DNA from: Halobacillus sp. A1
GTDB taxonomy: Bacteria; Bacillota; Bacilli; Bacillales; Halobacillaceae
Direction: 5' to 3'
Length of the DNA stretch: 64,000 bases
Assembly (NCBI RefSeq): GCF_024189295.1
Contig: NZ_JAIZEN010000007.1
Coordinates: 62,001 to 126,000, forward strand
Made by a program: the position numbers and the translations under genes. Below, piece after piece: positions 16,564-24,545 of this stretch (position 1 is its first letter; each line of letters opens with the position of its first letter). Under the pieces are notes generated by a model. It saw nothing but the letters and a program-made list of their open reading frames with translations. It ran no database searches and had not been told where the DNA came from.

Positions 16564-17784
16564 TTGTTGAAGATTTTCAAAAAACCTTTCGTATTTATAC
16601 CGATTACTATAATGATGATCGTTTTGATTTGGCAGGTAGATTTTTCAACACCTGGTCCGATCATCAAAGAAGCCGAACGGCATGTCGGAGTTGCCTACGA
16701 GGAAGGGGGATCCTTTCCGGAGCAGGGCTTCGACAGCTCAGGTTTTGTCCAATATGTCTTTAATGAGGTGGAGGGGTTTATGCTTCCCCGCACCCTGGAG
16801 CAGCAAATCGAGCAGGGGGAAGAAATAAGGCGTGAGGACATACAGGAGGGAGACGTCGTTTTTTTCAGTAAAGACGGTGAAGATGCCTCCCATTCAGCGA
16901 TTTATATGGGGGATGATCGTCTTATCCATCCTACAGCTTCGAACGGGGTAGAAGTGACCCGCTTTGAGGAAAGCGGCTATTGGAGTGATAACTTTATAGA
17001 GGCTCGTAGAATTACCGAGCCGCCTGATATAGCTGAAGATAACGACATTGTAGCTGGGGCTCACGAATATTTGGGAGTTCCTTATGAGTTTGGCGGCGAA
17101 ACGCCTGAAGCGTTTGACTGTTCTGGGTTTATTCAACATGTGTTTGAGGAAGTGAGCGATATTTATTTACCACGCACGACGGACCAGCAGTGGGAAACTG
17201 GGGAGGAAGTGGATCTGGAGGATATAGAGCCGGGCGATGTGTTGTTTTTCAGTGATACCTACCGGGAAGGCATCTCTCATAATGGGATTTATATTGGAGG
17301 GGGACAATTCATCCATGCCTCAAGGACCCAGGAGGTCACTACCTCGTATGTGAGCGCTGATTATTGGCAGGAGAAGTTTACCGGCGTTAAAAGATTCTCG
17401 GACTTAAAAATATCAAGTGACAGTCCCATCGTGACAGAAGCGGCCAGGTATATCGGTGAAATTCCTTACCAAAGGGGAGGTACGACCCGTGAAGGTTTTG
17501 ACACGGCAGGATTCGTCGAGTACGTTTTCGAAGAAGCTGAAGGAATCGAGCTTCCCCGTTATGCTGACGAACAGTGGGAAGAAGGGGAGCATGTAGACAG
17601 AGAAGATCTTATCCCGGGAGATATCGTATTTTTAGAAGTGGATTATTTAAATCCTGCGATTTATGCAGGGAACGAGCAAGTCGTCCACGTGACTCCAGAA
17701 GATGGGGTAACCGTAACGAATATCGAGGCTAGTAACTACTGGGGGCCGAAATATTATGGAGCGAAGCGGATAACAAGTGGATGA
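16564..17784 (+). CDS. Membrane-anchored protein with three NlpC/P60 domains, only one with a catalytic Cys
   Basis: A 406-aa surface protein. It starts at TTG 16564 (or the adjacent TTG 16567) after GAAGGGGA. Residues 8-25 form a signal anchor. Three NlpC/P60-type domains follow (about 32-150, 158-278 and 286-404). The catalytic motif FDCSG is intact only in domain 2 (Cys186, with His239 in ISHNG and His251). Domain 1 has FDSSG (Cys to Ser58) but keeps His110 and His122. Domain 3 has FDTAG (Cys to Thr314) and Asn363 in place of the first His. NlpC/P60 enzymes usually cut D-Glu to diamino acid bonds in peptidoglycan. Here the flanking domains are probably binding modules. The gene has its own terminator and is very acidic. 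Confidence 0.85.
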   Translation: MLKIFKKPFVFIPITIMMIVLIWQVDFSTPGPIIKEAERHVGVAYEEGGSFPEQGFDSSGFVQYVFNEVEGFMLPRTLEQQIEQGEEIRREDIQEGDVVFFSKDGEDASHSAIYMGDDRLIHPTASNGVEVTRFEESGYWSDNFIEARRITEPPDIAEDNDIVAGAHEYLGVPYEFGGETPEAFDCSGFIQHVFEEVSDIYLPRTTDQQWETGEEVDLEDIEPGDVLFFSDTYREGISHNGIYIGGGQFIHASRTQEVTTSYVSADYWQEKFTGVKRFSDLKISSDSPIVTEAARYIGEIPYQRGGTTREGFDTAGFVEYVFEEAEGIELPRYADEQWEEGEHVDREDLIPGDIVFLEVDYLNPAIYAGNEQVVHVTPEDGVTVTNIEASNYWGPKYYGAKRITSG

Positions 17785-17819
17785 AAACAGCCAGGATAGG
17801 TTATTCTGGCTGTTTTTTT
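17785..17819 (+). terminator. Rho-independent terminator
   Basis: AAACAGCCAG pairs with CTGGCTGTTT around an 11-nt loop, followed by seven T. Confidence 0.92.
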
Positions 17820-17881
17820 CAGGTCTGTCTTCCTCCCTTCGGAGTTAAAATAGCTGGGGGAACATTCGTGTTTTCTAAACA

Positions 17882-17914
17882 CCGTTCATTGATATAGTTG
17901 TTTTTATAGAACGG
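17882..17914. promoter_or_regulatory. Inverted repeat upstream of the GntR gene
   Basis: CCGTTC (17882-17887) and GAACGG (17909-17914) form 6-bp inverted arms 21 bp apart, directly upstream of the GntR start. They may be an operator for autoregulation; the long spacing makes this uncertain. Confidence 0.35.
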
Positions 17915-17947
17915 AAAGGGTAATTTAGCAAGTAAGGGAGTGATCGT

Positions 17948-18658
17948 ATGACCGAAAAACAAAGAAAATTACCTTTATATGTGCAAATACGAAATAAGAT
18001 GGTTCAAAACATTCAAGACGGAGTTTGGCAGCCGGGCGAGGCCATTCCATCAGAGAGTCAATTGATCGAGCAGTATAACGTAAGCCGTACCACAGTCAGG
18101 CAGTCGATTCGTGACTTAGTACAGAAAGGTGTTCTTGTAACGAAACGGGGAGCACCCACGAAAGTCCGCCAGACTCCGAGTGAAGAAATGGAAAACCCAG
18201 GGGTGTTCCATCACGAGTTAGGAGCAGATCTTGGGGTCAAAGTGATCCGTTCGGAAGCTTTAAATGACCATTTTTTCGCCCAAAATCAACTGGAACTAAC
18301 TGATGAAGAAGAGGTGTACGTATTTGAAAGGGTGCGGACGGCAGAAGGAAACCCCATTGCCTGTCAGCAATCATTTTTTCCGATGTCCATTGCACATAAA
18401 CTGAAAGATGAAGCAGCAGAAACGTTTGATTTCATCACTTTTTTAGGAAGACATAATATTCACTACACTAATATTAAAGAACAAGTTACTGCTTCTAACG
18501 CTACGGCTTATGAGGCGGATTTATTAGGGATCACTCCGGGGGAGGCACTAATTGAAATCCGGAGAAAGACACTGGGGGGTGACAACCTTCCCATCGAATA
18601 CAGCCGCACGAAATATATCCCTTCCTCCTTTTCGTACCGAGTAGAGATCGGAAAATGA
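17948..18658 (+). CDS. GntR-family regulator with UTRA ligand-binding domain (HutC subfamily)
   Basis: A 236-aa cytosolic transcription factor starting at ATG 17948 behind AAGGGAGTG. Residues about 8-75 form the GntR winged helix (PLYVQIRNKMVQNIQDGVWQ, IPSESQLIEQYNVSRTTVRQ). Residues about 95-235 form a UTRA domain (YVFERVRTAEGNPIACQQS, then the closing IEYSRTKYIPSSFSYRVEI), which binds small ligands and places it in the HutC subfamily. It lies about 80 bp upstream of the M24 hydrolase gene, in the same direction, so it probably represses that gene and itself. The ligand is likely the substrate of the hydrolase. Confidence 0.9.
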   Translation: MTEKQRKLPLYVQIRNKMVQNIQDGVWQPGEAIPSESQLIEQYNVSRTTVRQSIRDLVQKGVLVTKRGAPTKVRQTPSEEMENPGVFHHELGADLGVKVIRSEALNDHFFAQNQLELTDEEEVYVFERVRTAEGNPIACQQSFFPMSIAHKLKDEAAETFDFITFLGRHNIHYTNIKEQVTASNATAYEADLLGITPGEALIEIRRKTLGGDNLPIEYSRTKYIPSSFSYRVEIGK

Positions 18659-18666
18659 TCGTCTTG

Positions 18667-18697
18667 TTGTAATATGTTATAACTTATTGTAATATGT
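18667..18697. promoter_or_regulatory. Tandem 11-bp direct repeats, candidate GntR operator
   Basis: TTGTAATATGT occurs at 18667-18677 and again at 18687-18697, exactly 20 bp apart (about two helical turns), between the GntR gene and the M24 hydrolase gene. Position and spacing fit a regulator binding on one face of the DNA. They also overlap weak promoter-like boxes. Confidence 0.45.
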
Positions 18698-18741
18698 AAG
18701 GTAACTGATATTCTTGATGATCAATGAGGGAGGAGATTTAT

Positions 18742-19959
18742 GTGGGGAAATTACAAAGTATTCGTCATGACAAGACGCAGATTGATTTAGTCCGAATGCG
18801 TCAATATCGTTTGGGAAGAGTTCGAGAACAGCTGAAAGAGTTAGGATACGGCGGCATAGTCATTTTCGATCCGGTGAATTTGCGATATGCGACTGGTAGT
18901 CGGAATATGCAAGTGTTTATGCTGAGAAATCCGGGGCGTTACGTCTTCATCCCGACGGAAGGTCCGATTACTTTATTCGATTTTCCAAACTGTGAGCACT
19001 TATCCGAAGGACTTGAAACAATAGATGAAGTTAGACCGGCAACCACTTTATCGTACGTGGCTTCAGGTGGAAACCTGCAAGATAACGCGAAGCAGTGGGC
19101 TGAAGAAATAACGGATTTGTTGAAGCAGCATGCAGGTGCTAACAATAAGCTCGCTGTCGATTATATACCATCAGTTGGAGCCATAGAATTGGCAAAACTC
19201 GGGGTAGAGGTTATGGATGGACAAGAGCCGATTGAACATGCACGAAGCATTAAAAATAAACAAGAAATCGAAGCGATGAAAATTTCTGTGCGTACGGCAG
19301 AGGAAGGCATGATTCGGATGCAGCAGGCCCTAAAGCCTGGCATTACAGAGAATGAGATGTGGTCCCATTTACACCAAACGAATATTGCTCAGGGCGGCGA
19401 TTATATTGAAACGAGGCTGCTTAATTCTGGTGACCGCACGAATCCATGGTTTCAAGAGTGCAGTGATAAAGTCATTAACGACGGAGAATTAGTAGCATTT
19501 GATACGGATATGAACGGTCCGTTCGGGTACTTTACGGATATCAGCCGCACCTTTTACTGCGGGGAAGGTGAACCAACTGACGAACAGAAGCGGCTGTATC
19601 AAACAGCTTATGAACAAATCCAGACTAACATCGAGCTGTTGAAGCCTGGGATGACTTTCCGTGAATATGCAGAGAAAAGCTGGCGCATCCCTGAAGAATT
19701 TTTCCCGAACCGCTATTTCACTGTGGCACATGGCACGGGACTAAGCGGGGAATACCCTTATATTGTTTATCCTCAGGATTTTGAAGAAAAAGGGTACGAT
19801 GGAGTCATAAGAGAGAATATGGTTTTATCCGTAGAAAGCTACATTGGATCGCCGGGAGGAAAGGAAGGGGTCAAGCTTGAAGAGCAGCTGCTCGTTACAG
19901 AAAACGGAGTAGAGAACTTTTCTGACTTCCCTTTTGAATCTAAGCTTCTTGGCAAGTGA
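18742..19959 (+). CDS. M24-family metallohydrolase, DddP-like
   Basis: A cytosolic enzyme of about 405 aa with the pita-bread fold. The frame is open from ATG 18724, but the ribosome binding site GGGAGGAG lies inside that extension, so GTG 18742 is preferred. The N-terminal (creatinase-like) half has YGGIVIFDPVNLRYATGSRNMQ; the C-terminal half has ETRLLNSGDRTNPWFQEC, FDTDMNGPFGYFTDISRTF (metal Asp residues), AHGTGLSGEYP (metal His) and VKLEEQLLVTE (metal Glu). These blocks match, from memory, the DMSP lyase DddP far better than prolidases. However, the catalytic Asp six residues after the metal His in DddP is Gly here, so DMSP lyase activity is doubtful. Partner regulator: GntR at 17948. Confidence 0.85.
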   Translation: MGKLQSIRHDKTQIDLVRMRQYRLGRVREQLKELGYGGIVIFDPVNLRYATGSRNMQVFMLRNPGRYVFIPTEGPITLFDFPNCEHLSEGLETIDEVRPATTLSYVASGGNLQDNAKQWAEEITDLLKQHAGANNKLAVDYIPSVGAIELAKLGVEVMDGQEPIEHARSIKNKQEIEAMKISVRTAEEGMIRMQQALKPGITENEMWSHLHQTNIAQGGDYIETRLLNSGDRTNPWFQECSDKVINDGELVAFDTDMNGPFGYFTDISRTFYCGEGEPTDEQKRLYQTAYEQIQTNIELLKPGMTFREYAEKSWRIPEEFFPNRYFTVAHGTGLSGEYPYIVYPQDFEEKGYDGVIRENMVLSVESYIGSPGGKEGVKLEEQLLVTENGVENFSDFPFESKLLGK

Positions 19960-19990
19960 TCATCAATTGAAGGATAGGGTCTGTTTTTAT

Positions 19991-20032
19991 AAATGTGCAG
20001 TTGAGGAACTACCTTGGCCGCACATTTTTTGT
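19991..20032 (+). terminator. Rho-independent terminator
   Basis: AAATGTGC pairs with GCACATTT around a loop of about 20 nt, followed by a T run. Confidence 0.8.
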
Positions 20033-20113
20033 TTTCCCACACTTCCGTATAAAACTCGGCTTCTCTCTCTATAATGATTAATAGTCTATGAATTATAAAA
20101 GGAGAGGAAGTCT

Positions 20114-20508
20114 ATGAAAAGGTTCGTACTAACCGCCCTGCCGATCATTTACATGGCCCTTATATGGATTCAATCCAGCTATCCTATTGAAGAAATTAAA
20201 AGTTTCCTGGGGATATTTCCATGACAGCAGGTGCTTTATTTGAACTATTGCATTTCGTTGAATTTGCGATATTGTATGTGCTGATTATTGGTGCTCTAGC
20301 AGCAAATCATAGATTGTCTGTGGTGACGAGCTATATAGCGGCTGGAGCGGCGATGCTTTACGGAGTAGGTGATGAGATTCATCAATTTTATGTTCCGGGA
20401 AGGTCGTTTACGGTCATCGATCTAGTTAAAAATGGGACGGGCATTCTTGCAGCGCTAGGAGTCGTTCATTTTCTCTATTTTAATAAAGTCTCTGTTAAAT
20501 ATAAGTAA
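20114..20508 (+). pseudogene. VanZ family protein split into two overlapping reading frames
   Basis: A good start (AGGAGAGGAAGTCT then ATG 20114) opens a 36-codon frame (MKRFVLTALPIIYMALIWIQ...), which stops at TGA 20222-20224. A second frame opens at ATG 20221, overlapping the stop as ATGA, and gives 95 residues ending at 20508 (LFELLHFVEFAILYVLII, DEIHQFYVPGRSFTVIDLVKN). Joined, the two make a normal VanZ-like membrane protein of about 130 aa: the first piece is helix 1 and the second is helices 2-4 with the family's DEIHQ motif. This is either a frameshift mutation (or sequencing error), or a natural split with translational coupling through ATGA. VanZ-like proteins are membrane proteins linked to glycopeptide (teicoplanin) tolerance; most members have no defined function. 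Confidence 0.7.
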
Positions 20509-20830
20509 TATTCATATAAGCGCTCCCTAATCTTAAACGCTCAGTTTCGAGCTATAGTGGGAGTGTGGGGCTGCAGGAAACGATTCGCTTTCCGTGGGGC
20601 GGGCGCTGAGCCTCCTCGAGCTTCGCTCTGTGGGGTCTCACCTGTCCCGCTGCTCCCACAGGAGTCTCACCGTTTCCTTCCGCCCCTCTGCCTAATAAGT
20701 ACCTCGAAACCTACGCAAAACAAAAAATCATATGCAACTACGCCTGATTCTTAATACGGCAACGGACCTCACCCCAGTTGCCTCGAAGACGAGTATGCAA
20801 CAATCCTGCCATTTCGTGATCAACGATTAA
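20508..20830. repeat. MITE-like intergenic repeat, copy C
   Basis: It starts at the stop codon of the VanZ-like gene (TAATATTCATATAAGCGCTCCCT, aligned with the left ends of B and D) and contains GCTCAGTTTCGAGCTATAG, the core GCTTTCCGTGGGG, GAGCCTCCTCGAGCTTCGC, GGGGTCTCACC and CACAGGAGTCTCACCGTTTCC. The right side ends with AATCCTGCC near 20815. ORFs through it are judged spurious. Confidence 0.75.
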
Positions 20831-20871
20831 TATAGCATAAAAAAATGCGGAGTCTGTGAACCGATAGGCAT

Positions 20872-20909
20872 AAAAAACTCCTCCTGCTCAAAAAGACAGG
20901 AGGAGTTTT
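20872..20909 (-). terminator. Rho-independent terminator of the GH3 gene
   Basis: AAAACTCCTCCTG pairs with CAGGAGGAGTTTT; the minus strand continues with a T run. One of the strongest terminators in the window. Confidence 0.93.
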
Positions 20910-20914
20910 AGCTT

Positions 20915-23077
20915 TTAGTCTATTAATCTAAACATTTTGCTTTGTACGTCTTTACTGCTTCCCCCGACACACACTTCAAAATCACCTGCATCACTCGTAT
21001 GCTTTAGATCGGCATGATAATAGCGCAGCTGCTGTTCGTCGATCGTAAACTGGACTTGCTTCACCTCTCCCGGCTGAAGGTGAATTTTTTGAAAGTCTTT
21101 TAATTCCTTCAATGGGCGGACCACTTTTCCTACAAGGTCTCTTATATAAAGCTGAACAATTTCTTCTCCGGCGACGCCACTCGTATTTTTAACCTCTACA
21201 CTCACCGTCAAGCTTTCCTCTTTCGTTATCTCCTCAGCAGAAAGTTCAGGCTCACTGTAATGATAGGTGCTGTAACTTAAGCCGTAACCGAACGGATAAA
21301 GCGCTTCGTTAGGGCTGTCCAAGTATTGAGAGACGTAGCGGATCTGCGCGTCAGGTGCGCCTTTAGGACGTCCGGTATTGTAGTTGTTGTAATAAACAGG
21401 TACTTGTCCCACGGAATGAGGGAAGGACATCGATAGTTTGGCTGATGGATTGACTTTTCCATATAAAATATCAGCGATGGCATGGCCGCCTTCTGTTCCT
21501 GGATACCACGCCTCGATGACGGCATCGGCGTGTTCAATCACTTCTGTTAGGTCGAGCGGTCGTCCATTGAATAACACAGCGATGACTGGTTTACCAAGAG
21601 CTTTCACTTGCTTAAGCAAATCTAGTTGTACTTCTGGCAGGCGGATGTCTGTGCGGGATCCTGCTTCGCCGCTCATATCTGAGTGTTCACCGAGTGCGAC
21701 GATGACGGTTTCCGCTTTCTCAGCTGCTTCAAGAGCTTTTTGCATTTGTTCTGTTGTCCCTGTTTCAATGGAGGTACCTTCTGCGATAAGTAATTCGTCT
21801 CCTTGTACGTAGTTCTTCATCCCTGTTTCCAGTGTAATCGTGTCTTCAGGCGACCCGGCCCATGACCACGGTCCGAGAATATCTGTACTGATTGCGAAAG
21901 GTCCGATGAGAGCGGTTTTACCTTTGGAACTTAGAGGCAAAAGCTCTTCGTTTTTTAGGAGAACGATCGATTTAGATGCGAGTTCGCGAGCTGCGTTACG
22001 ATGCTCGGACGATAGAATGAATTCTTTTTCCGCTTCCTCGTCTGCCTCACGGTATGGATTTTCAAACAGACCGAGCTTCTTCTTCAGTGTAAGGATGCGT
22101 AATACGGCTTCATCAACTAATGCTTCTGTCAACTTCCCCTCTTCAATCAGCTCGCTTACATGGTTCACATAACAAGAGGTCATCATCTCAATGTCGACCC
22201 CAGCAGTAAGCGCCTGTTCTGCAGCTTCTTTTTCATTCGCTGCCACGCCGTGAGGGAGCAATTCTTTTACAGCGCCCCAATCAGAAATCAACACACCGTC
22301 AAATCCCCATTCGTTTCGCAGCAAATCGCGCATTAACGGTTTATTTCCGGTGGAAGGAACGCCATTTAAAATATTGAACGCAGTCATCACCATTTCGCAC
22401 CCTTCATCTAATGCGGCTTTATAGGCGGGTAAGTAAGATTCGCGCAGCATCCACTCAGACATATCGACCGTATTATAATCTCTTCCACCTTCAGGAGCCC
22501 CATACGCAGCAAAGTGTTTCACGCACGCTGCCACTTTATAGCGATCTTCTTCTAAGTTTCCTTGAAACCCTCGGACAAATGAGCGGGCAAACGAACTGTT
22601 TAGAAAAGGATCTTCTCCTGTAGATTCCATCACCCGGCCCCACCTGGGATCTCTCGACAAGTCGACCATCGGCGCAAATGAAACGTGCACACCGGAAACC
22701 GCCGCTTCTTTAGCTGCGATCGCGGCACTTTGCTCAGCCAATTCAGTATCCCACGAGCAGCCTATCGCCAACGGAACTGGAAAAATGGTTTTGAATCCGT
22801 GAACGATATCAGACATGAACAATAAAGGAATATTCAATCGGTTGCTTTCTAAATGCATCTTTTGTATATGTTTAACTTCAGCAGCCCCAGAAGCCCCGAG
22901 CACTGATCCAGTGTGCTTAATATCTTCATCATCAATCCCCATATCTTCCATCGGACCTGTGATCTGGCCGCGGTCGGAAGCGCCTTCAAAAAAAGGAGTA
23001 GCTAATTGGACGAGCTGTCCAACTTTTTCCTGAAGTGTCATTTGATCAAGTAAATTCGTTAATTGGTGGTCGGTCAT
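20915..23077 (-). CDS. bglX: Glycoside hydrolase family 3 beta-glucosidase (BglX-like), cytosolic
   Basis: A 720-aa enzyme starting at ATG 23077 behind CTAGGAGGAT. The domain order is typical of GH3: an N-terminal TIM-like domain with SDIVHGFKTIFPVPLAIG and KHFAAYGAPEGGRDYNTVD, and the catalytic nucleophile Asp in GFDGVLISDWGAV; then an alpha/beta sandwich with the ALGEHSDMSGEAGSR loop; then a C-terminal fibronectin-III-like domain (VKNTSGVAGEEIVQLYI). There is no signal peptide, unlike E. coli BglX, so it acts on sugars that have been imported. It is divergent from a CUT1 sugar importer with which it shares a 220-bp control region bearing two identical operators. It likely releases glucose or xylose from beta-linked oligosaccharides. 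Confidence 0.92.
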   Translation of the reverse strand: MTDHQLTNLLDQMTLQEKVGQLVQLATPFFEGASDRGQITGPMEDMGIDDEDIKHTGSVLGASGAAEVKHIQKMHLESNRLNIPLLFMSDIVHGFKTIFPVPLAIGCSWDTELAEQSAAIAAKEAAVSGVHVSFAPMVDLSRDPRWGRVMESTGEDPFLNSSFARSFVRGFQGNLEEDRYKVAACVKHFAAYGAPEGGRDYNTVDMSEWMLRESYLPAYKAALDEGCEMVMTAFNILNGVPSTGNKPLMRDLLRNEWGFDGVLISDWGAVKELLPHGVAANEKEAAEQALTAGVDIEMMTSCYVNHVSELIEEGKLTEALVDEAVLRILTLKKKLGLFENPYREADEEAEKEFILSSEHRNAARELASKSIVLLKNEELLPLSSKGKTALIGPFAISTDILGPWSWAGSPEDTITLETGMKNYVQGDELLIAEGTSIETGTTEQMQKALEAAEKAETVIVALGEHSDMSGEAGSRTDIRLPEVQLDLLKQVKALGKPVIAVLFNGRPLDLTEVIEHADAVIEAWYPGTEGGHAIADILYGKVNPSAKLSMSFPHSVGQVPVYYNNYNTGRPKGAPDAQIRYVSQYLDSPNEALYPFGYGLSYSTYHYSEPELSAEEITKEESLTVSVEVKNTSGVAGEEIVQLYIRDLVGKVVRPLKELKDFQKIHLQPGEVKQVQFTIDEQQLRYYHADLKHTSDAGDFEVCVGGSSKDVQSKMFRLID

Positions 23078-23100
23078 GTATAATCCTCCTAGCGAAATAT

Positions 23101-23114
23101 TCGAAACGTTTCAA
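23101..23114. promoter_or_regulatory. LacI-type operator upstream of bglX
   Basis: TCGAAACGTTTCAA contains the perfect palindrome GAAACGTTTC (23103-23112). It lies between the bglX promoter and its start codon. The same 14 bases occur at 23258-23271 in front of the binding-protein gene. Confidence 0.75.
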
Positions 23115-23132
23115 TTTAGCTTTATGGATAGA

Positions 23133-23161
23133 AGTATAAGGCTGTTATACTGTTTAGTCAA
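23133..23161 (-). promoter_or_regulatory. Sigma-A promoter of bglX
   Basis: On the minus strand, TTGACT (23161-23156) and TATACT (23138-23133) are separated by 17 bp. The operator at 23101 begins about 20 bp downstream of the -10 box. Confidence 0.8.
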
Positions 23162-23221
23162 TGAAAAATAGCTTTATAAACATGGTTTTTTGACAAAATT
23201 AAAAGTTTTTTGAAAAATATG

Positions 23222-23250
23222 TTGAAAGCGCATTCACTTTTAAGTACAAT
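23222..23250 (+). promoter_or_regulatory. Sigma-A promoter of the CUT1 operon
   Basis: TTGAAA (23222-23227) and TACAAT (23245-23250) are separated by 17 bp. The operator at 23257-23271 covers the expected transcription start. Confidence 0.82.
23223..23236 (+). promoter_or_regulatory. cre-like site overlapping the promoter
   Basis: TGAAAGCGCATTCA differs from the CcpA consensus TGWAANCGNTNWCA at one position (A for T at position 10). It overlaps the -35 box, a position that fits catabolite repression. Confidence 0.55.
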
Positions 23251-23256
23251 GAATTT

Positions 23257-23271
23257 ATCGAAACGTTTCAA
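23257..23271. promoter_or_regulatory. LacI-type operator upstream of the CUT1 operon
   Basis: ATCGAAACGTTTCAA with the palindrome GAAACGTTTC at 23260-23269 lies right after the -10 box. It is probably bound by the LacI-family protein encoded at 26417. Confidence 0.75.
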
Positions 23272-23299
23272 CAAATTAAAATATAAAGGGGTGCACGTA

Positions 23300-24535
23300 A
23301 TGAAATCGAAGATAATTGCTTTGTTCGCGGTAGTCTTACTATCTATTACTTTAGCAGCTTGTTCTAATGGAGATTCTTCATCTGAAGGTGGCGATGACAC
23401 GGTCACTGTATGGGCGATGGGAGAAGAAGGTAAAATGCTTAAAGAATTCAGTGAAGGATTTGAAGAGGATCACCCAGAGCTGACAGTAAATGTTCAAGCG
23501 ATTCCGTGGGATACCGCTCATGATAAGCTGTTGACTGCTGTCGCCTCAGGAAATGGACCGGATGTCGTGCAGTTAGGGACTACGTGGATACCTGAGTTTG
23601 CTGAAGCAGGGGCATTAATGGACCTTTCTGAATACGAAGAGGACTATCCGTCATTTGCGAAAGAGAACTATTTTGAAGGGTCAGCCTCCACCATGGAATA
23701 TGACGACCAATTAGTAGGAATTCCCTGGTATGTAGATACACGCGTTATGTATTACCGTACAGATTTATTAGAAGAAGCGGGCTATGAAGAAGCGCCGCAA
23801 ACGTGGGACGAGCTTAAAGAAGCTGCTCAGACATTATCTGACCGCGGAGAAGATTCTTACGGTTTGGACATTGATCGTAATGACCAGATTACACCGTTCA
23901 TTTTTGCCTGGCAGAATGGATATGAATCGAATGTTGAGGAAAATGAACTGAACTTCGATACACCGGAATTCAAAGAAGCGATTGAATACTATACAAGTTA
24001 TTTCGATGAAGGACTGAGCCAGAAACAGGAAGGTGTCGATATCGTCCAGGCGTTTAAAGAAGGAACGAAACCGATGTTCTTCAGCGGTCCGTGGATGATT
24101 AATATCATTAACGATCAAGCACCGGATATTGAAGGGGATTGGGCGACGGCTGTGATGCCGACCGAAGAAACGAATACGTCCAGCATGGGTGGAGCCAATT
24201 TATCAGTCTTTAAAGATGCTGAAAACGTAGACGGCGCGTTAGAGTATATCTCTTATATGACCGAAGTCGATACGCAAATGGAGTGGTTGGAGACTTCAAA
24301 TACGCTTCCTTCTCTTATGGAAGCCTGGGAAGAGGAAGTTATGACTGAGGACCCGATGTACGCAACCTTTGGCGAGCAGCTTGAAAATGCTAAACCTGGT
24401 TTGCAGACAGAAGAATTCGAGCGTATCGCTCAAGAACTGCTGAGTGCAATTGAACGAGTTGTGGAAGGCGATGCTGATTTGGATGCGGAACTTGAAGAGT
24501 TCAATGAAACCGCCAATGAACTTCTGGAAGAATAA
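23300..24535 (+). CDS. Sugar ABC transporter substrate-binding lipoprotein (CUT1 type)
   Basis: Extracytoplasmic sugar receptor, 411 aa. The frame is open from 23210, but the start is ATG 23300 after AAAGGGGTG. The lipoprotein signal ends in the lipobox ITLAAC (Cys21). The mature protein follows the family 1 binding-protein pattern: VTVWAMGEEGKMLKEF, WDTAHDKLLTAVASGNGPDVVQLG, a hinge region with GIPWYVDTRVMYYRTDLLEEAG and a Glu-rich C-terminus. It is transcribed from the divergent promoter opposite bglX and followed by two permeases and a LacI regulator, so the ligand is likely a beta-glucoside or beta-oligosaccharide. The high Asp/Glu content fits a halophile. Confidence 0.92.
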   Translation: MKSKIIALFAVVLLSITLAACSNGDSSSEGGDDTVTVWAMGEEGKMLKEFSEGFEEDHPELTVNVQAIPWDTAHDKLLTAVASGNGPDVVQLGTTWIPEFAEAGALMDLSEYEEDYPSFAKENYFEGSASTMEYDDQLVGIPWYVDTRVMYYRTDLLEEAGYEEAPQTWDELKEAAQTLSDRGEDSYGLDIDRNDQITPFIFAWQNGYESNVEENELNFDTPEFKEAIEYYTSYFDEGLSQKQEGVDIVQAFKEGTKPMFFSGPWMINIINDQAPDIEGDWATAVMPTEETNTSSMGGANLSVFKDAENVDGALEYISYMTEVDTQMEWLETSNTLPSLMEAWEEEVMTEDPMYATFGEQLENAKPGLQTEEFERIAQELLSAIERVVEGDADLDAELEEFNETANELLEE

Positions 24536-24545
24536 TTGCAAAAGG

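Noticed and set aside
18742-19959. Functional DMSP lyase DddP
   Set aside because: The sequence is DddP-like, but the Asp that follows the metal His by six residues in DddP is Gly here.
20557-20754. 65-codon ORF on the plus strand
   Set aside because: Lies inside repeat copy C, no ribosome binding site, Arg/Ser/Pro-rich as expected from the repeat core read as codons.
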